The position numbers and the translations under genes are program-made. Shown one piece after another: positions 17,634-26,676 of a stretch of 64,000 nucleotides of DNA. The stretch comes from Erythrobacter ani. GTDB taxonomy: Bacteria > Pseudomonadota > Alphaproteobacteria > Sphingomonadales > Sphingomonadaceae. Positions within the stretch are counted from its first letter, which is position 1. Every line of letters begins with the position of its first letter. Under the pieces are notes generated by a model, which was given only the letters and a program-made list of their open reading frames with translations, was not told the origin of the DNA and ran no database searches. Where the stretch lies: positions 744,001 through 808,000 of the forward strand of contig NZ_JAGSPB010000002.1 of assembly GCF_019204025.1 (NCBI RefSeq), given 5' to 3'.

Positions 17634-17847
17634 TTCGGTTACCCCCGGCAATCTTCGCAGATCCCAATCTATTCCCTGGCACGTAATATCGGTTGGCGAC
17701 CGTTATTTGGTTGATCGCAAAGTCACTTCGGCTCTGCGAGATGTCAAAGAAAAACTCGACCTCAATCGGCGGGTCGTCCCATTCCTGAGCGTGCCCTTCT
17801 CCTCCAAACGTCTTGCCGAGCGGGGGGTGAGCCGCCACATAGCGCGC

Positions 17848-18516
17848 ATGACTGACGCAAAGCCTACTCCGCCGCTGAAAGCCGCTATCATTCCTGTCAC
17901 TCCACTGCAGCAGAACTGCTCGTTGATCTGGTGCACCAAAACGATGAAGGCGGCGCTGGTCGATCCGGGTGGGGATCTCGACCGTCTGAAAGAGGGCGTG
18001 GCAAAGGCTGGCGTCGATTTGGAGAAGATCCTGATCACGCACGGCCATCTCGATCATTGCGGGCAGGCAGGTATGCTTGCCGAGGAACTTGGCCTGCCGA
18101 TTGAAGGGCCGCACGAGGACGACCGTTTCTGGATCGATCAGCTCGATTCGGACGGCGCGCGTTACGGCATGAAGGCTGCGAGTTTCGAGCCGACGCGCTG
18201 GCTCGAAAACGGCGACCAGGTCACTGTCGGAGAGCTGACCCTCGACGTCATTCATTGCCCCGGCCACACGCCCGGCCATGTCGTGTTTTTCCACGAGCCA
18301 AGCCGGTTTGCCATTGTCGGAGACGTCCTGTTTCAAGGAAGCATCGGACGCACTGATTTCCCGCGCGGCAATCACCAGGATCTGATCGACGCGATCACCC
18401 AGCGCCTCTGGCCGCTGGGCGACGACGTCATGTTCATCCCCGGCCATGGCCCGACAAGCACGTTCGGCAGAGAGCGCAAGACCAACGCCTTCGTCAGCGA
18501 TCAGGCACTGGCCTAA
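17848..18516 (+). CDS. MBL-fold metallo-hydrolase (glyoxalase II-like)
   Basis: This 222-residue metallo-beta-lactamase-fold hydrolase carries the metal motif THGHLDH (residues 64-70), then CPGHTPGHVVFF and VGDVLFQGSIGRTD, and a C-terminal FIPGHGPTSTFGRE. This arrangement is that of short glyoxalase II-like/YcbL hydrolases acting on thioesters such as S-lactoylglutathione. I chose the ATG at 17848 because the family starts just before KAAIIPVTPLQQNCSLI; the open frame extends 47 codons upstream. The 214 bases between this and the divergent J-domain gene hold no other gene I can support. It is convergent with the MAPEG gene. Confidence 0.9.
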   Translation: MTDAKPTPPLKAAIIPVTPLQQNCSLIWCTKTMKAALVDPGGDLDRLKEGVAKAGVDLEKILITHGHLDHCGQAGMLAEELGLPIEGPHEDDRFWIDQLDSDGARYGMKAASFEPTRWLENGDQVTVGELTLDVIHCPGHTPGHVVFFHEPSRFAIVGDVLFQGSIGRTDFPRGNHQDLIDAITQRLWPLGDDVMFIPGHGPTSTFGRERKTNAFVSDQALA

Positions 18517-18523
18517 CGCGGCT

Positions 18524-18919
18524 CTACATCACTCCGGCGGCGATCAGAACTGCCACCACCGCAAGGCCGATAAGCGTCAGCATCGAGATGATGGTGCCGA
18601 TCATGCGGCCTTTCGCGAAGGAGCCGCCATCCATTCCGAAACCGTGCATGACGCGCCCGATTATGAACAAGCCGGCGACATAGGCCAGCCACGGCTCGCC
18701 TTTCCCCGTGAGCTCGATCGCCGCGATCAGGATCAGGACGAAAGGCGCGTTTTCGGTGAAGTTTGCGTGCGCACGCATGCGCCGGATGACATTTTCGTTG
18801 CCGTCGTCGCCGACAAACACCTTTTCAGCCGCGCGGACCCGTCCAACCCGTACCATCAGCCAGATATTCAGAATGGCCGCCGCAGCCGCAGCCGTCAGCG
18901 TCACAGGAAGCAATGCCAT
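18524..18919 (-). CDS. MAPEG family membrane protein
   Basis: This is a 131-residue protein with four hydrophobic helices. The family pattern RMRAHANFTENAPFVLIL near residue 47 is clear, and GRVMHGFGM follows. MAPEG proteins are trimeric membrane enzymes of eicosanoid and glutathione metabolism in animals; bacterial members have uncertain roles, often glutathione-linked peroxidase or transferase activity. I chose the ATG at 18919, which begins directly with the first transmembrane helix. Confidence 0.88.
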   Translation of the reverse strand: MALLPVTLTAAAAAAILNIWLMVRVGRVRAAEKVFVGDDGNENVIRRMRAHANFTENAPFVLILIAAIELTGKGEPWLAYVAGLFIIGRVMHGFGMDGGSFAKGRMIGTIISMLTLIGLAVVAVLIAAGVM

Positions 18920-18974
18920 CAACCTAATCCCCTCGAGAAGTGTCGATTGCCCTGCTAGGCGGGTGCTACTCCGC

Positions 18975-19002
18975 TTGCAACGCGCGAATTTTTCGCTATA
19001 GC
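18975..19002 (+). promoter_or_regulatory. Predicted sigma-70 type promoter for rpmF-plsX-fabH
   Basis: TTGCAA (18975-18980), a 16-nt spacer and TATAGC (18997-19002) lie 144 bases upstream of rpmF. It is the best promoter match in the 226-base gap between the MAPEG gene and rpmF. The long leader that results (about 135 nt) contains no other gene I can support. Confidence 0.55.
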
Positions 19003-19145
19003 GCGCGGCTTCCCGCCAGCTTTCGGCAAGGATGCTCGCCAGCCTTATGCGCTTGTGCGAACGGTGACCTTGGCTTACAGGCGGCTCCAAGACGTAACGT
19101 CATTAGATCTGAACACACGAATTTATTTGAGGAAATGGTGCCGCC

Positions 19146-19325
19146 ATGGCTGTTCCAAAGAGAAAAGTATCCCCGCATCGCCGTGGCAATCGCCGCGCGC
19201 ACGATTCGCTGAAAGTCGAAGCGCATCACGAATGCAGCAATTGCGGCGAACTGAAACGCCCGCACAATCTTTGCCCGCATTGCGGATACTATAACGGGCG
19301 TGAGGTCGTCGCAGTCGGGCTATAA
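19146..19325 (+). CDS. rpmF: 50S ribosomal protein L32
   Basis: The 59-residue product starts [20 protein letters not shown], the standard L32 N-terminus. It has the two zinc-type pairs CSNC and CPHC around residues 30-46 and ends GREVVAVGL. It is a structural component of the large ribosomal subunit. GAGGAAAT lies upstream of the ATG. rpmF-plsX-fabH is a conserved order in bacteria linking ribosome and phospholipid synthesis; plsX starts 31 bases downstream. Confidence 0.97.
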   Translation: MAVPKRKVSPHRRGNRRAHDSLKVEAHHECSNCGELKRPHNLCPHCGYYNGREVVAVGL

Positions 19326-19355
19326 GGCCGACAAGCGATGAGATCGGAGACGGAT

Positions 19356-20444
19356 ATGAGCCTACCGCGTATCGCTGTTGATGCGATGGGCGGTGATGAA
19401 GGCGTGCGCGTCATGGTCGAAGGCGCGGCGCTCGCTCGGCGTTCTCACGACAAGTTCAACTTCCTGCTGGTGGGTGACCAGGCGCGGATCGAAGCTGCGC
19501 TTGAAGATCATCCCAACATGCGCGGCGCGTCCGAAATCCTCCATTGCGAGGATGTGATCAGCGGCGACGAACAGCCGAGCCGTGCGATCCGCCGGGCCAA
19601 GACGACATCGATGGGCCTCGCTGTAAACGCCGTAAAAGAAGGCGCTGCTGGCGCGGCCATCAGCGCTGGAAACACCGGCGCGCTGATGGCGATGAGCAAG
19701 ATAGCGCTGCGGACCCTGCCCGGGATCGACAGGCCTGCTCTGGCCGCGTTGATGCCCACGCTTGAAGCGCATGACGTGGTAATGCTCGATCTCGGCGCCA
19801 ATACTGAGGCTGATGCGCGCAATCTTCTCCAGTTCGCCGTCATGGGCGCAGCCTACTCACGGATCGTGAACGGTTTTGAGAAACCCGTCGTGCGCCTGCT
19901 CAATATCGGGACAGAAGAGATTAAGGGCACCGATGCCCTGCGCGATGCGGCCGCTTGCCTGACGGCTGCAAGCGCCAAGAATGAAGGCGGCCTTGCGCTT
20001 AAGTTCGATGGCTTCGTCGAGTCCGACAAAATCAACCGCGGGGAAACCCATGTGGTTGTGACGGATGGTTTCTCGGGCAACATCGCGCTCAAGGCGATAG
20101 AGGGTTCGGCCCGGTTCGTGACCGACCTGCTCAAACAGGCATTCACAAGCTCGCTGCGATCCAAGATCGGCTTCCTGGTTTCCCGCCCAGCGACGGAATT
20201 GCTGCGACATCATCTGGACCCGAACAATCACAATGGTGCGGTTTTTCTCGGCCTGAATGGCGTCGTCGTCAAAAGCCACGGTAGCGCCAATGCCAAGGGC
20301 GTCGCGCATGCGGTGACCGTTGCGGCCCGTCTGCTTGAGGACAAGCTGACCCAGAGGATCGCACACGACCTGAACGAATTGGGCACCGCCGCGCTTAAGG
20401 AAAACGGTAACGGAACGTCATCCGGCAGCGAGGCTCTGGCGTGA
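19356..20444 (+). CDS. plsX: Phosphate acyltransferase PlsX
   Basis: PlsX makes acyl-phosphate from acyl-ACP, the first step toward phosphatidic acid through PlsY. The 362-residue length fits. It starts [20 protein letters not shown] and contains [13 protein letters not shown] and the C-terminal segment [13 protein letters not shown], all typical of PlsX. GGAG lies nine bases before the ATG at 19356; the in-frame ATG at 19338 is less well placed. The stop overlaps the GTG start of fabH, so the two are coupled. Confidence 0.97.
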   Translation: MSLPRIAVDAMGGDEGVRVMVEGAALARRSHDKFNFLLVGDQARIEAALEDHPNMRGASEILHCEDVISGDEQPSRAIRRAKTTSMGLAVNAVKEGAAGAAISAGNTGALMAMSKIALRTLPGIDRPALAALMPTLEAHDVVMLDLGANTEADARNLLQFAVMGAAYSRIVNGFEKPVVRLLNIGTEEIKGTDALRDAAACLTAASAKNEGGLALKFDGFVESDKINRGETHVVVTDGFSGNIALKAIEGSARFVTDLLKQAFTSSLRSKIGFLVSRPATELLRHHLDPNNHNGAVFLGLNGVVVKSHGSANAKGVAHAVTVAARLLEDKLTQRIAHDLNELGTAALKENGNGTSSGSEALA

Positions 20445-21418
20445 CAGGTGCGCGATTGCTCGGGTCCGGCTCTGCATTGCCGAAACGAGTGGTTACCAAC
20501 GCCGAACTTGCCGAACAGATAGACACCAGTGACGAATGGATCGTCGAGCGCACAGGCATTCGCCAACGCTATATTGCGGGCGATGACGAGACGACGTCTT
20601 CGCTGGCCATAGAAGCGGCGCGGTCCGCACTCGCCGATGCCGGTATTGAAGCGGATACGATCGATCTGATCGTGCTCGCCACCGCGACCCCGGACAACAC
20701 GTTTCCGGCGACTGCCACGAAGGTTCAGGACGCACTCGGCTGCAATGGCTGCGTCGCGTTCGATGTCGCGGCAGTCTGCTCTGGTTTCCTTTACGCGCTC
20801 GCCACGACCGATTCGCTGCTCAAGACCGGCATGGGCAAGCGTGCCCTGGTGATCGGCGCGGAGACGTTCAGCCGAATACTGGATTGGGAAGATCGCACGA
20901 CCTGCGTTCTTTTCGGCGATGGGGCAGGGGCCGTTGTACTCGAAGCGCAGGATGGCGGTACGCGCTCCGATACAGCCAGTGCCGGTATTCTGGCGAGCCG
21001 GTTGCATGCCGACGGAGCCCAGCACGATCTACTCTATGTCGATGGCGGGCCTTCGACGACTCAGACAGTCGGCCATTTGCGTATGAAAGGACGCGAGGTT
21101 TTTCGTCACGCGGTCGTCAATCTTGCCACCGTTCTCAACGAAGTCCTTGAAGACGCAGGGGTTTCATCAGCGGATATCGACTGGGTCGTCCCGCATCAAG
21201 CCAATGCGCGGATCCTCGACGCGACTGCTCGCAAACTCGGCATTCCGCCGGAAAAAGTGGTCGTCACCGTCGATAGACACGCGAATACGTCGGCTGCTTC
21301 GGTGCCGCTCGCATTCGACGCCGCGCGGCGCGACGGCCGTATAAAGGCTGGCGATCTCGTCATGTTCGAAGCGATGGGTGGCGGGTTCACCTGGGGCGCG
21401 ACCTTGATGCGAATCTAG
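20441..21418 (+). CDS. fabH: 3-oxoacyl-ACP synthase III (KASIII)
   Basis: FabH starts fatty acid synthesis by condensing acetyl-CoA with malonyl-ACP. The catalytic triad is visible as C113 ([11 protein letters not shown]), H252 (VPHQANARI) and N282 (HANTSAAS). TGIRQRYIA near residue 38 and [12 protein letters not shown] at the end are also typical. The 325-residue length fits. Translation starts at a GTG that overlaps the plsX stop codon (GTGA). Confidence 0.97.
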   Translation: MTGARLLGSGSALPKRVVTNAELAEQIDTSDEWIVERTGIRQRYIAGDDETTSSLAIEAARSALADAGIEADTIDLIVLATATPDNTFPATATKVQDALGCNGCVAFDVAAVCSGFLYALATTDSLLKTGMGKRALVIGAETFSRILDWEDRTTCVLFGDGAGAVVLEAQDGGTRSDTASAGILASRLHADGAQHDLLYVDGGPSTTQTVGHLRMKGREVFRHAVVNLATVLNEVLEDAGVSSADIDWVVPHQANARILDATARKLGIPPEKVVVTVDRHANTSAASVPLAFDAARRDGRIKAGDLVMFEAMGGGFTWGATLMRI

Positions 21419-21437
21419 TCCAATAGCGGCTAAGATT

Positions 21438-21506
21438 TGTGCAAAACACGGCCATTGCACAATGTGCAAGTTGCGAGATTGCGCAAAAACCGTTACTCTT
21501 CATACG
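21438..21506 (+). promoter_or_regulatory. Predicted ihfA promoter with repeated TGTGCAA/TTGCACA sites
   Basis: TGTGCAA occurs at 21438-21444. A 15-bp palindrome TTGCACAATGTGCAA spans 21455-21469, and the 8-bp palindrome TTGCGCAA lies at 21479-21486. A weak promoter can be read as TTGCGC (21479-21484), 16 nt, CATACG (21501-21506), so the last palindrome sits on the -35 box. The repeated motif suggests an operator for an unidentified regulator of ihfA. The motifs are directly visible; the role is inferred. Confidence 0.45.
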
Positions 21507-21543
21507 CTTCGTGCAGGGTCGCACCTGAGAAGGAGAATAGCGT

Positions 21544-21846
21544 ATGATGCGTTCAGTAGGGACTTTGACCCGGGCTGATCTGGCTGAAACTATCAATCGC
21601 AAATTGGGATTTAGCCGCGCAGAATCGCTCGATATGGTGGAATCGATTCTCGACAAGATGTCTGACTCTCTTGCTAAGGGCGAGAATGTGAAGATTTCCG
21701 GGTTTGGCAGCTTCGTGCTGCGGGACAAGAATGAACGGATTGGGCGGAATCCCAAGACCGGGATTGAAGTGCCGATTACACCGCGCCGAGTGATGACATT
21801 TCGGGCAAGCCAATTGCTCAAAGAGCGGATCGCGAACGGCGAGTGA
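21544..21846 (+). CDS. ihfA: Integration host factor alpha subunit
   Basis: This 100-residue HU/IHF-family protein bends DNA at specific sites as a heterodimer with IHF-beta. [19 protein letters not shown] is the IHF-alpha N-terminus, [20 protein letters not shown] the conserved body-to-arm region, and [16 protein letters not shown] the C-terminus. AAGGAG lies nine bases upstream of the ATG. The position after fabH and before a MerR regulator recalls the ihfA-merR order common in alphaproteobacteria. Confidence 0.95.
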   Translation: MMRSVGTLTRADLAETINRKLGFSRAESLDMVESILDKMSDSLAKGENVKISGFGSFVLRDKNERIGRNPKTGIEVPITPRRVMTFRASQLLKERIANGE

Positions 21847-21900
21847 AACCGGCTGCCCAAGATGGACCTTATTCGGCCCAGACGGGAGTGAGCGGGGCTT

Positions 21901-22317
21901 ATGGCTGATTTCGACGACGGAAAAGAAGACGGAGCACTTCGCACCATTGGTGAAGTGAGCGAAGCGCTCGATATCAAACCGCATGTCCTGCGATATTGGG
22001 AGCAGCAGTTTACACTGCTGAAGCCGCTCAAGCGAAGCGGAGGCCGACGGTATTATCGTGAAGAAGACGTGGCGATGGTCGAAACGATTGATCGTCTCGT
22101 GAATCAAGAGGGCTACACACTCAAGGGTGCCGAAGCTGTCCTTCGGTCATCGGGTGGCGATGGTGCGGACAGGCGCATGAGCGATCGCAGATCGGGCGGC
22201 AAAAGTGCGAGCGATCCCGGCGCGGAGGCTATTTCTACAAGCACAGCAAATGTCGACGCCGCGATCATTACGCTCAAATCGATCAGGGGGCGCCTGGCAA
22301 AGGCGCTCGATAGTTAG
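21901..22317 (+). CDS. MerR family transcriptional regulator
   Basis: The 138-residue protein has an N-terminal winged-helix MerR domain (about residues 14-82): RTIGEVSEALDIKPHVLRYW, then SGGRRYYREEDVAMVETIDRL. There is no cysteine in the C-terminal part, so it is unlikely to be a metal sensor; the linker is Ser/Gly/Asp-rich. In alphaproteobacteria this type of MerR gene commonly follows ihfA. It begins 54 bases after ihfA, probably in the same transcript, and is convergent with smc. Confidence 0.92.
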   Translation: MADFDDGKEDGALRTIGEVSEALDIKPHVLRYWEQQFTLLKPLKRSGGRRYYREEDVAMVETIDRLVNQEGYTLKGAEAVLRSSGGDGADRRMSDRRSGGKSASDPGAEAISTSTANVDAAIITLKSIRGRLAKALDS

Positions 22318-22330
22318 GCCGAACGCCAGC

Positions 22331-25300
22331 CTACTCGGCGGCCATCAGCGCTGCCTCGCCGAGGTCCACGCTTACCAGGCGCGACACACCTTTTTCTGCC
22401 ATCGTCACACCGAAAAGCCGGTGCATACGGCTCATGGTGACAGCGTTGTGCGTGACAATCAGATAGCGGGTGTTTGTGGTTCGGACCATCGAATCGAGCA
22501 GGTCGCAGAAGCGTTCGACATTGGCATCGTCCAGCGGCGCGTCGACTTCGTCGAGCACGCAGATCGGCGCCGGATTGGTCAGGAACAGCGCGAAGATCAG
22601 CGCCGTAGCGGTCAAGGCCTGCTCACCGCCCGACAAGAGCGAGAGCGATTGCAACCGCTTGCCGGGCGGTTGAGCGTAGATTTCGAGTCCCGCTTCGAGT
22701 GGATCGTCGCTGTCGACCAGCGCGAGATGCGCCTGACCACCCTGGAACAGGCGCGGGTAAAGCTCCTGAAAATGTTCGTTGACCTCATCGAAAGCCGTCC
22801 GCAGCCGCTCGCGGCCTTCGCGATTGAGATTGCCGATCGAACCGCGGAGGCGGTTGACCGCTTCGGCGAGCTCCGCCTGTTCGGTTGCATTCGTGCCGTG
22901 CTCTTCCTCGATCCGCGCGAGCTCTTCGGCGGCGACAAGGTTGACTGGCCCGATCCGTTCGCGGCTGGCTGTAAGTCGATCCATCTCTTCGGACTCGGCA
23001 GAAGAATGCTTCACGTCCTCCTCGGCGAAGGCGAACCGTTCGGCCAAAAGCGGGGGCGGGCATTGGAAGCGCTCACCCGATAGCCGCGACATCTCGCCGC
23101 GGCGCTCTTCTTCGCTTTCTGCTCGCGCCGCCAGGGTCGCGCGCGCCTCGCGCGCCTGGGCGAGTTTTTCGGTCAGATCCGCCAGAGCACGGTCCGCATT
23201 TGTTACCAGCTCTTGCGCCTCATCTCTGACACGCTCGGCCTCGGTCAATTCGCGGGTCAGGCGTTCGCGCATTGCGTCGCCTTGTTCGATTTCGGCCATA
23301 AGCGCGGCTGGCTTGGCAGCGATGACAGCGCGTTCTTCCTCGATTTCCTCGAGCCTGCGGGCGGTTTCAGCCATACGCTGCGCCGCCTCCCCGGAGCGTG
23401 CCTGCCAGCTCGCATGATCGGCCTGCTGGGCCGCCAATCGCTCGCGTAACACGGCAAGGCCCTGATCGTGCGCGGCAAGTTCGGCCATGGCGGCTTGCAC
23501 AGCGGATTTCGCCGCTTCGTGCTTTGCCTGCGCCGCCTCGAGCGAGGCTCGCCCCGCATCGGGTGAAGGCAAGGTATCGCGCTGCGATTTTGCCGCGGCT
23601 AGCTCGGCCTTGGCCGCACCAACCTGGTCGGTGAGATCGGCCTCGTTTTCCTTCAGCTCTTCGAGCCGGGCGGCGATCCGCTCTTTCGCGGCCTCCGCTG
23701 TATCCAGTGCGCGCAAGGCTTGACGCTCAGCCTCGACAGCGCCCGCGACATCTCGCTCTTGCGCAATCAGCCCCGTTTGCAGCGCCGCCAGCTCCTCACG
23801 CGCGGCGCGCTCCTCGGCCTCGGCCAGTTGGGCTGCTCCCCGCAGATCGGGGAGCTGCGCCTCCAGTTCGGCAAGCCTGTTGGCGGCCTCGAGCCGTGCG
23901 GCCTCCGCCGATCCTTCGCCGCGCGCGATAAAGCCATCCCAACGGCGCAAATGTCCCGGCTTGGTGACCAGCCATTCGCCGGGGCTAAGGCTGCGACCAT
24001 CGTCTTCGTCTGCCACATGGACAAGCGCGAGGCGCGCGCGAAGTTCTTCGGGGCAATCGGTAATATGGTCGAGCAGGCTGTCGGCGACCTGCGACGGTGC
24101 CGCGCTGCCGGTCCAATAACGCCCATCGCCGAATTCTGCCGGTGTTCCCAAAGGAGATTTGGCATCGCGGCCCAGGACCGCGGCGAGCGCTCTTTCGTAA
24201 CCCTTTGCGACGGAGATCCGGTCCATCGCGGCAGGCAGGCCTGCGCGGCCCTTCGCGCGCTTGTCGCGGGCATCGCGGTCACGCGCCAAGGCCGAATGTT
24301 CACGCTCGATCCCGGCAAGTTCGGCTTTCGCGGTCGCAAACGCAGCGGCGGCCTCGTCGCGCGCTGCCTGCAATTCGCCCTTGCGCGCCTGATCTGCCTC
24401 AAGCTTGGCTTTCAGCCTAGCGACTTGGCGTTCCGCCTCTTCGGATGCCACGCGCGCCTGGATGACGGCGTCCTCGGGGTCCACTCCGTTGGAAAGGCTG
24501 GCGCGCGATGCTTCGATACGCTCGCCTTCGCGCTCAAGTCGCGACAGCCGCGCCTCAGCCTGCTCTATTGCGGCTTCGGCAACACGCCATTCGGCCTCGA
24601 CCCCGGCATGGTCTGCGGTGGCTTTTGCCAAAGCGAGTTCGGCAGCGCGGCTCGCCCGCTCGGAATTCTCTGACTTGTCGGCAAGGGCGGGGCGCTTGCC
24701 TTCTGCATCAGTAACCGCAGTGCGGCTCGCATCCAGCTCCCGCGCGAGCTTCTGCAGCGCTTTCGCGGCGTCCGACGTCATGCGGTCGGCTGCGACACGG
24801 TCTTCCTCGAGACGATTGCGCTGGCGATCGAGATCGGCGAGCCGTGCTTCGGCACTTTCCAGCTTTTCGGACAGGGCCGACATGCGGTGCCCGTGCGCGC
24901 TGGCATCGTCGCGCCGATCCGTCAGCTCATCGCGCGCGTCGGCCAGCTTCGCGGCTGCCTCGGCCTGATCCTTCTGTGCGGTTTCGGTTGCCGCCTTGGC
25001 CTCGTTCACGCGCGCTTCTGCGCCCTCTGCCGCGGCACGGGCTTCCTTCGCCGCTTTGGCCGCGTCGCGCCAGCGGGCAAAAAGCAGCCGCGCCTCCGCC
25101 GTTGTGATTTCGTCGGTGAGCTTCTTGTAGCGCTCGGCCTGCTTGGCTTGCCGCTTGAGCGAGGCCATCTGCGAATCCAGACCTGCCATCAGGTCTTCGA
25201 GCCGGGCGAGGTTCGATTCGGTCGAGCGAAGCTTGCTCTCCGCATCCTTGCGCCGCACGTGCAGCCCGGAAATACCTGCCGCCTCTTCGAGCATCTTGCG

Positions 25301-25753
25301 CCGTTCGGCTGGCTTGGCGGCAATAACCTGCGCAATCTTGCCCTGGCTCACAAGCGCGGGGGAGTGCGCACCGGTGGCTGCATCGGCGAAAGTCAGCGCG
25401 ACGTCTTTCGCCCGAACATCGCCTCCGTTGACGCGGTAGGCGCTGCCTGCACCGCGTTCGATGCGGCGGGTGACGACCAGCTCTTCGCCGTCATCATCCT
25501 CGGCATGGAGCACGACCTCGGCAAAAGCGCGTTCGGGCCGCGTAGACGTCCCTGCAAAGATGACGTCTTCCATACCGCCGGAGCGCATCGACTTGGCCGA
25601 GGTTTCCCCCATGACCCACCGGATCGCTTCGAGAAGATTGGATTTGCCGCAGCCATTCGGCCCGACAACGCCGGTCAGCCCGGGTTCGATGCGCAATTCA
25701 GCCGGCTCGACAAAGCTCTTGAAACCGCTGAGCTTGAGCCGGCTGATCTGCAT
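22331..25753 (-). CDS. smc: Chromosome segregation protein SMC
   Basis: SMC is the ATPase of bacterial condensin, acting with ScpA and ScpB to organise and segregate the chromosome. The 1140-residue protein has Walker A GPNGCGKSN at residues 31-39, long coiled coils rich in A, E, R and K on both sides of a hinge near the middle, the ABC signature LSGGEQ near 1037 and Walker B VLDEVDAP near 1063. The start is the ATG at 25753 (MQISRLKLSGFKSF). It is the last gene of the run from DUF721 through two DsbA-like genes to smc, an order known from other alphaproteobacteria. Confidence 0.97.
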   Translation of the reverse strand: MQISRLKLSGFKSFVEPAELRIEPGLTGVVGPNGCGKSNLLEAIRWVMGETSAKSMRSGGMEDVIFAGTSTRPERAFAEVVLHAEDDDGEELVVTRRIERGAGSAYRVNGGDVRAKDVALTFADAATGAHSPALVSQGKIAQVIAAKPAERRKMLEEAAGISGLHVRRKDAESKLRSTESNLARLEDLMAGLDSQMASLKRQAKQAERYKKLTDEITTAEARLLFARWRDAAKAAKEARAAAEGAEARVNEAKAATETAQKDQAEAAAKLADARDELTDRRDDASAHGHRMSALSEKLESAEARLADLDRQRNRLEEDRVAADRMTSDAAKALQKLARELDASRTAVTDAEGKRPALADKSENSERASRAAELALAKATADHAGVEAEWRVAEAAIEQAEARLSRLEREGERIEASRASLSNGVDPEDAVIQARVASEEAERQVARLKAKLEADQARKGELQAARDEAAAAFATAKAELAGIEREHSALARDRDARDKRAKGRAGLPAAMDRISVAKGYERALAAVLGRDAKSPLGTPAEFGDGRYWTGSAAPSQVADSLLDHITDCPEELRARLALVHVADEDDGRSLSPGEWLVTKPGHLRRWDGFIARGEGSAEAARLEAANRLAELEAQLPDLRGAAQLAEAEERAAREELAALQTGLIAQERDVAGAVEAERQALRALDTAEAAKERIAARLEELKENEADLTDQVGAAKAELAAAKSQRDTLPSPDAGRASLEAAQAKHEAAKSAVQAAMAELAAHDQGLAVLRERLAAQQADHASWQARSGEAAQRMAETARRLEEIEEERAVIAAKPAALMAEIEQGDAMRERLTRELTEAERVRDEAQELVTNADRALADLTEKLAQAREARATLAARAESEEERRGEMSRLSGERFQCPPPLLAERFAFAEEDVKHSSAESEEMDRLTASRERIGPVNLVAAEELARIEEEHGTNATEQAELAEAVNRLRGSIGNLNREGRERLRTAFDEVNEHFQELYPRLFQGGQAHLALVDSDDPLEAGLEIYAQPPGKRLQSLSLLSGGEQALTATALIFALFLTNPAPICVLDEVDAPLDDANVERFCDLLDSMVRTTNTRYLIVTHNAVTMSRMHRLFGVTMAEKGVSRLVSVDLGEAALMAAE

Positions 25754-25772
25754 GGGTTCGCGTGTTCCCCGC

Positions 25773-26534
25773 TTACTCTTGCCGTGCGCCGGCGCGCTGC
25801 AGGGCAGGTTCGATGTCGTTCCAGGTGATCCCCTCGATCCGGTTGCCGTTAAGGAAGAAGGTTGGTGTTCCCGAAACATTCAATTCGTTCGCCTGCTCGG
25901 CGGAATTGTTGGCGATGGTTTCGATCGTTGCCGTGTCCGACAGGCACGCCCGCGCCTGATCGGCAGAGAGACCGCGCGCCGAGAAAAATTCGATCAGCCC
26001 GGCGGCTTCGGCAATCGCGACAAAGCGCTGTTCGATCGGCAGTTCGCCCGAGGCTTCATACTGCGCGGCGTTCTGCTGCACGCTTCCGAAGATGTCGTTG
26101 AGCGATCCCCATGCCTGATCCGAGAGAACCTGCATGTTCTCTTTCTGGCCGCAGCGAACCAGCGTCGCGATGGTGAGATCGATCGGGTCGCGCACGAGAT
26201 TGCGCTGTTCGAAACTCACCACTCCTGTTTCGACATATTCCTTGAGCGGTGCCTTCCCGTTTTGCGAGAAATTGGCGCACGCGCCGCAGGTGTGCGAGGC
26301 GAACTCGAGCAATTTGATCGGCGCATCCGGGTTGCCCAGAACGTAGCCGTCTTCTGGAGAAACGGTCACCGTTTCCGTCCAGCTCGCACCTTCCGGTGCG
26401 GGGATTGCGGCAATGGCTTCACCGGCTTCCGTACCGCCATCTTCAGCGGCGCTGTTGCACGCTGCCAGCATGAACGGCGCGATCAGGCCGAGCGAAAGAG
26501 CCGAGCGGATATTGCGTTTGCGGGTCGAAATCAT
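25773..26534 (-). CDS. DsbA-like thiol-disulfide lipoprotein with a CGAC site
   Basis: The 253-residue protein starts with a lipoprotein signal (lipobox LAAC, C26) followed by a thioredoxin-fold DsbA-like domain. The active-site pair is CGAC (residues 83-86, in SHTCGACANF), and the cis-Pro loop is VSGTPTFFLNG. It is predicted to be anchored in the envelope and to oxidise, reduce or isomerise disulfides. CGAC is not the CPHC of classical DsbA. It lies 19 bases upstream of smc on the same strand and downstream of a second DsbA-like gene. I chose the ATG at 26534 to begin with the signal peptide. Confidence 0.88.
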   Translation of the reverse strand: MISTRKRNIRSALSLGLIAPFMLAACNSAAEDGGTEAGEAIAAIPAPEGASWTETVTVSPEDGYVLGNPDAPIKLLEFASHTCGACANFSQNGKAPLKEYVETGVVSFEQRNLVRDPIDLTIATLVRCGQKENMQVLSDQAWGSLNDIFGSVQQNAAQYEASGELPIEQRFVAIAEAAGLIEFFSARGLSADQARACLSDTATIETIANNSAEQANELNVSGTPTFFLNGNRIEGITWNDIEPALQRAGARQE

Positions 26535-26676
26535 GTGAGTGCTACCTTCAGTCGGATTTGAGAGAATAAACGGGTGGTTTCGCGAGCGCCAATAGCGCGG
26601 AGACACGTCCTGTGCAAAAATACGGCATAACTGCGCCGCTGGATCAATTTGGGACAAGCCGCAGCATGTCGCAGCG

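Noticed and set aside
17428-18447. 339-codon frame on the minus strand across the MBL hydrolase gene
   Set aside because: It overlaps the metal-binding MBL gene and part of the J-domain gene; the product shows no domain or plausible start.
24887-25828. 313-codon frame on the plus strand within smc
   Set aside because: Shadow of the smc coiled-coil and head regions; no independent features.
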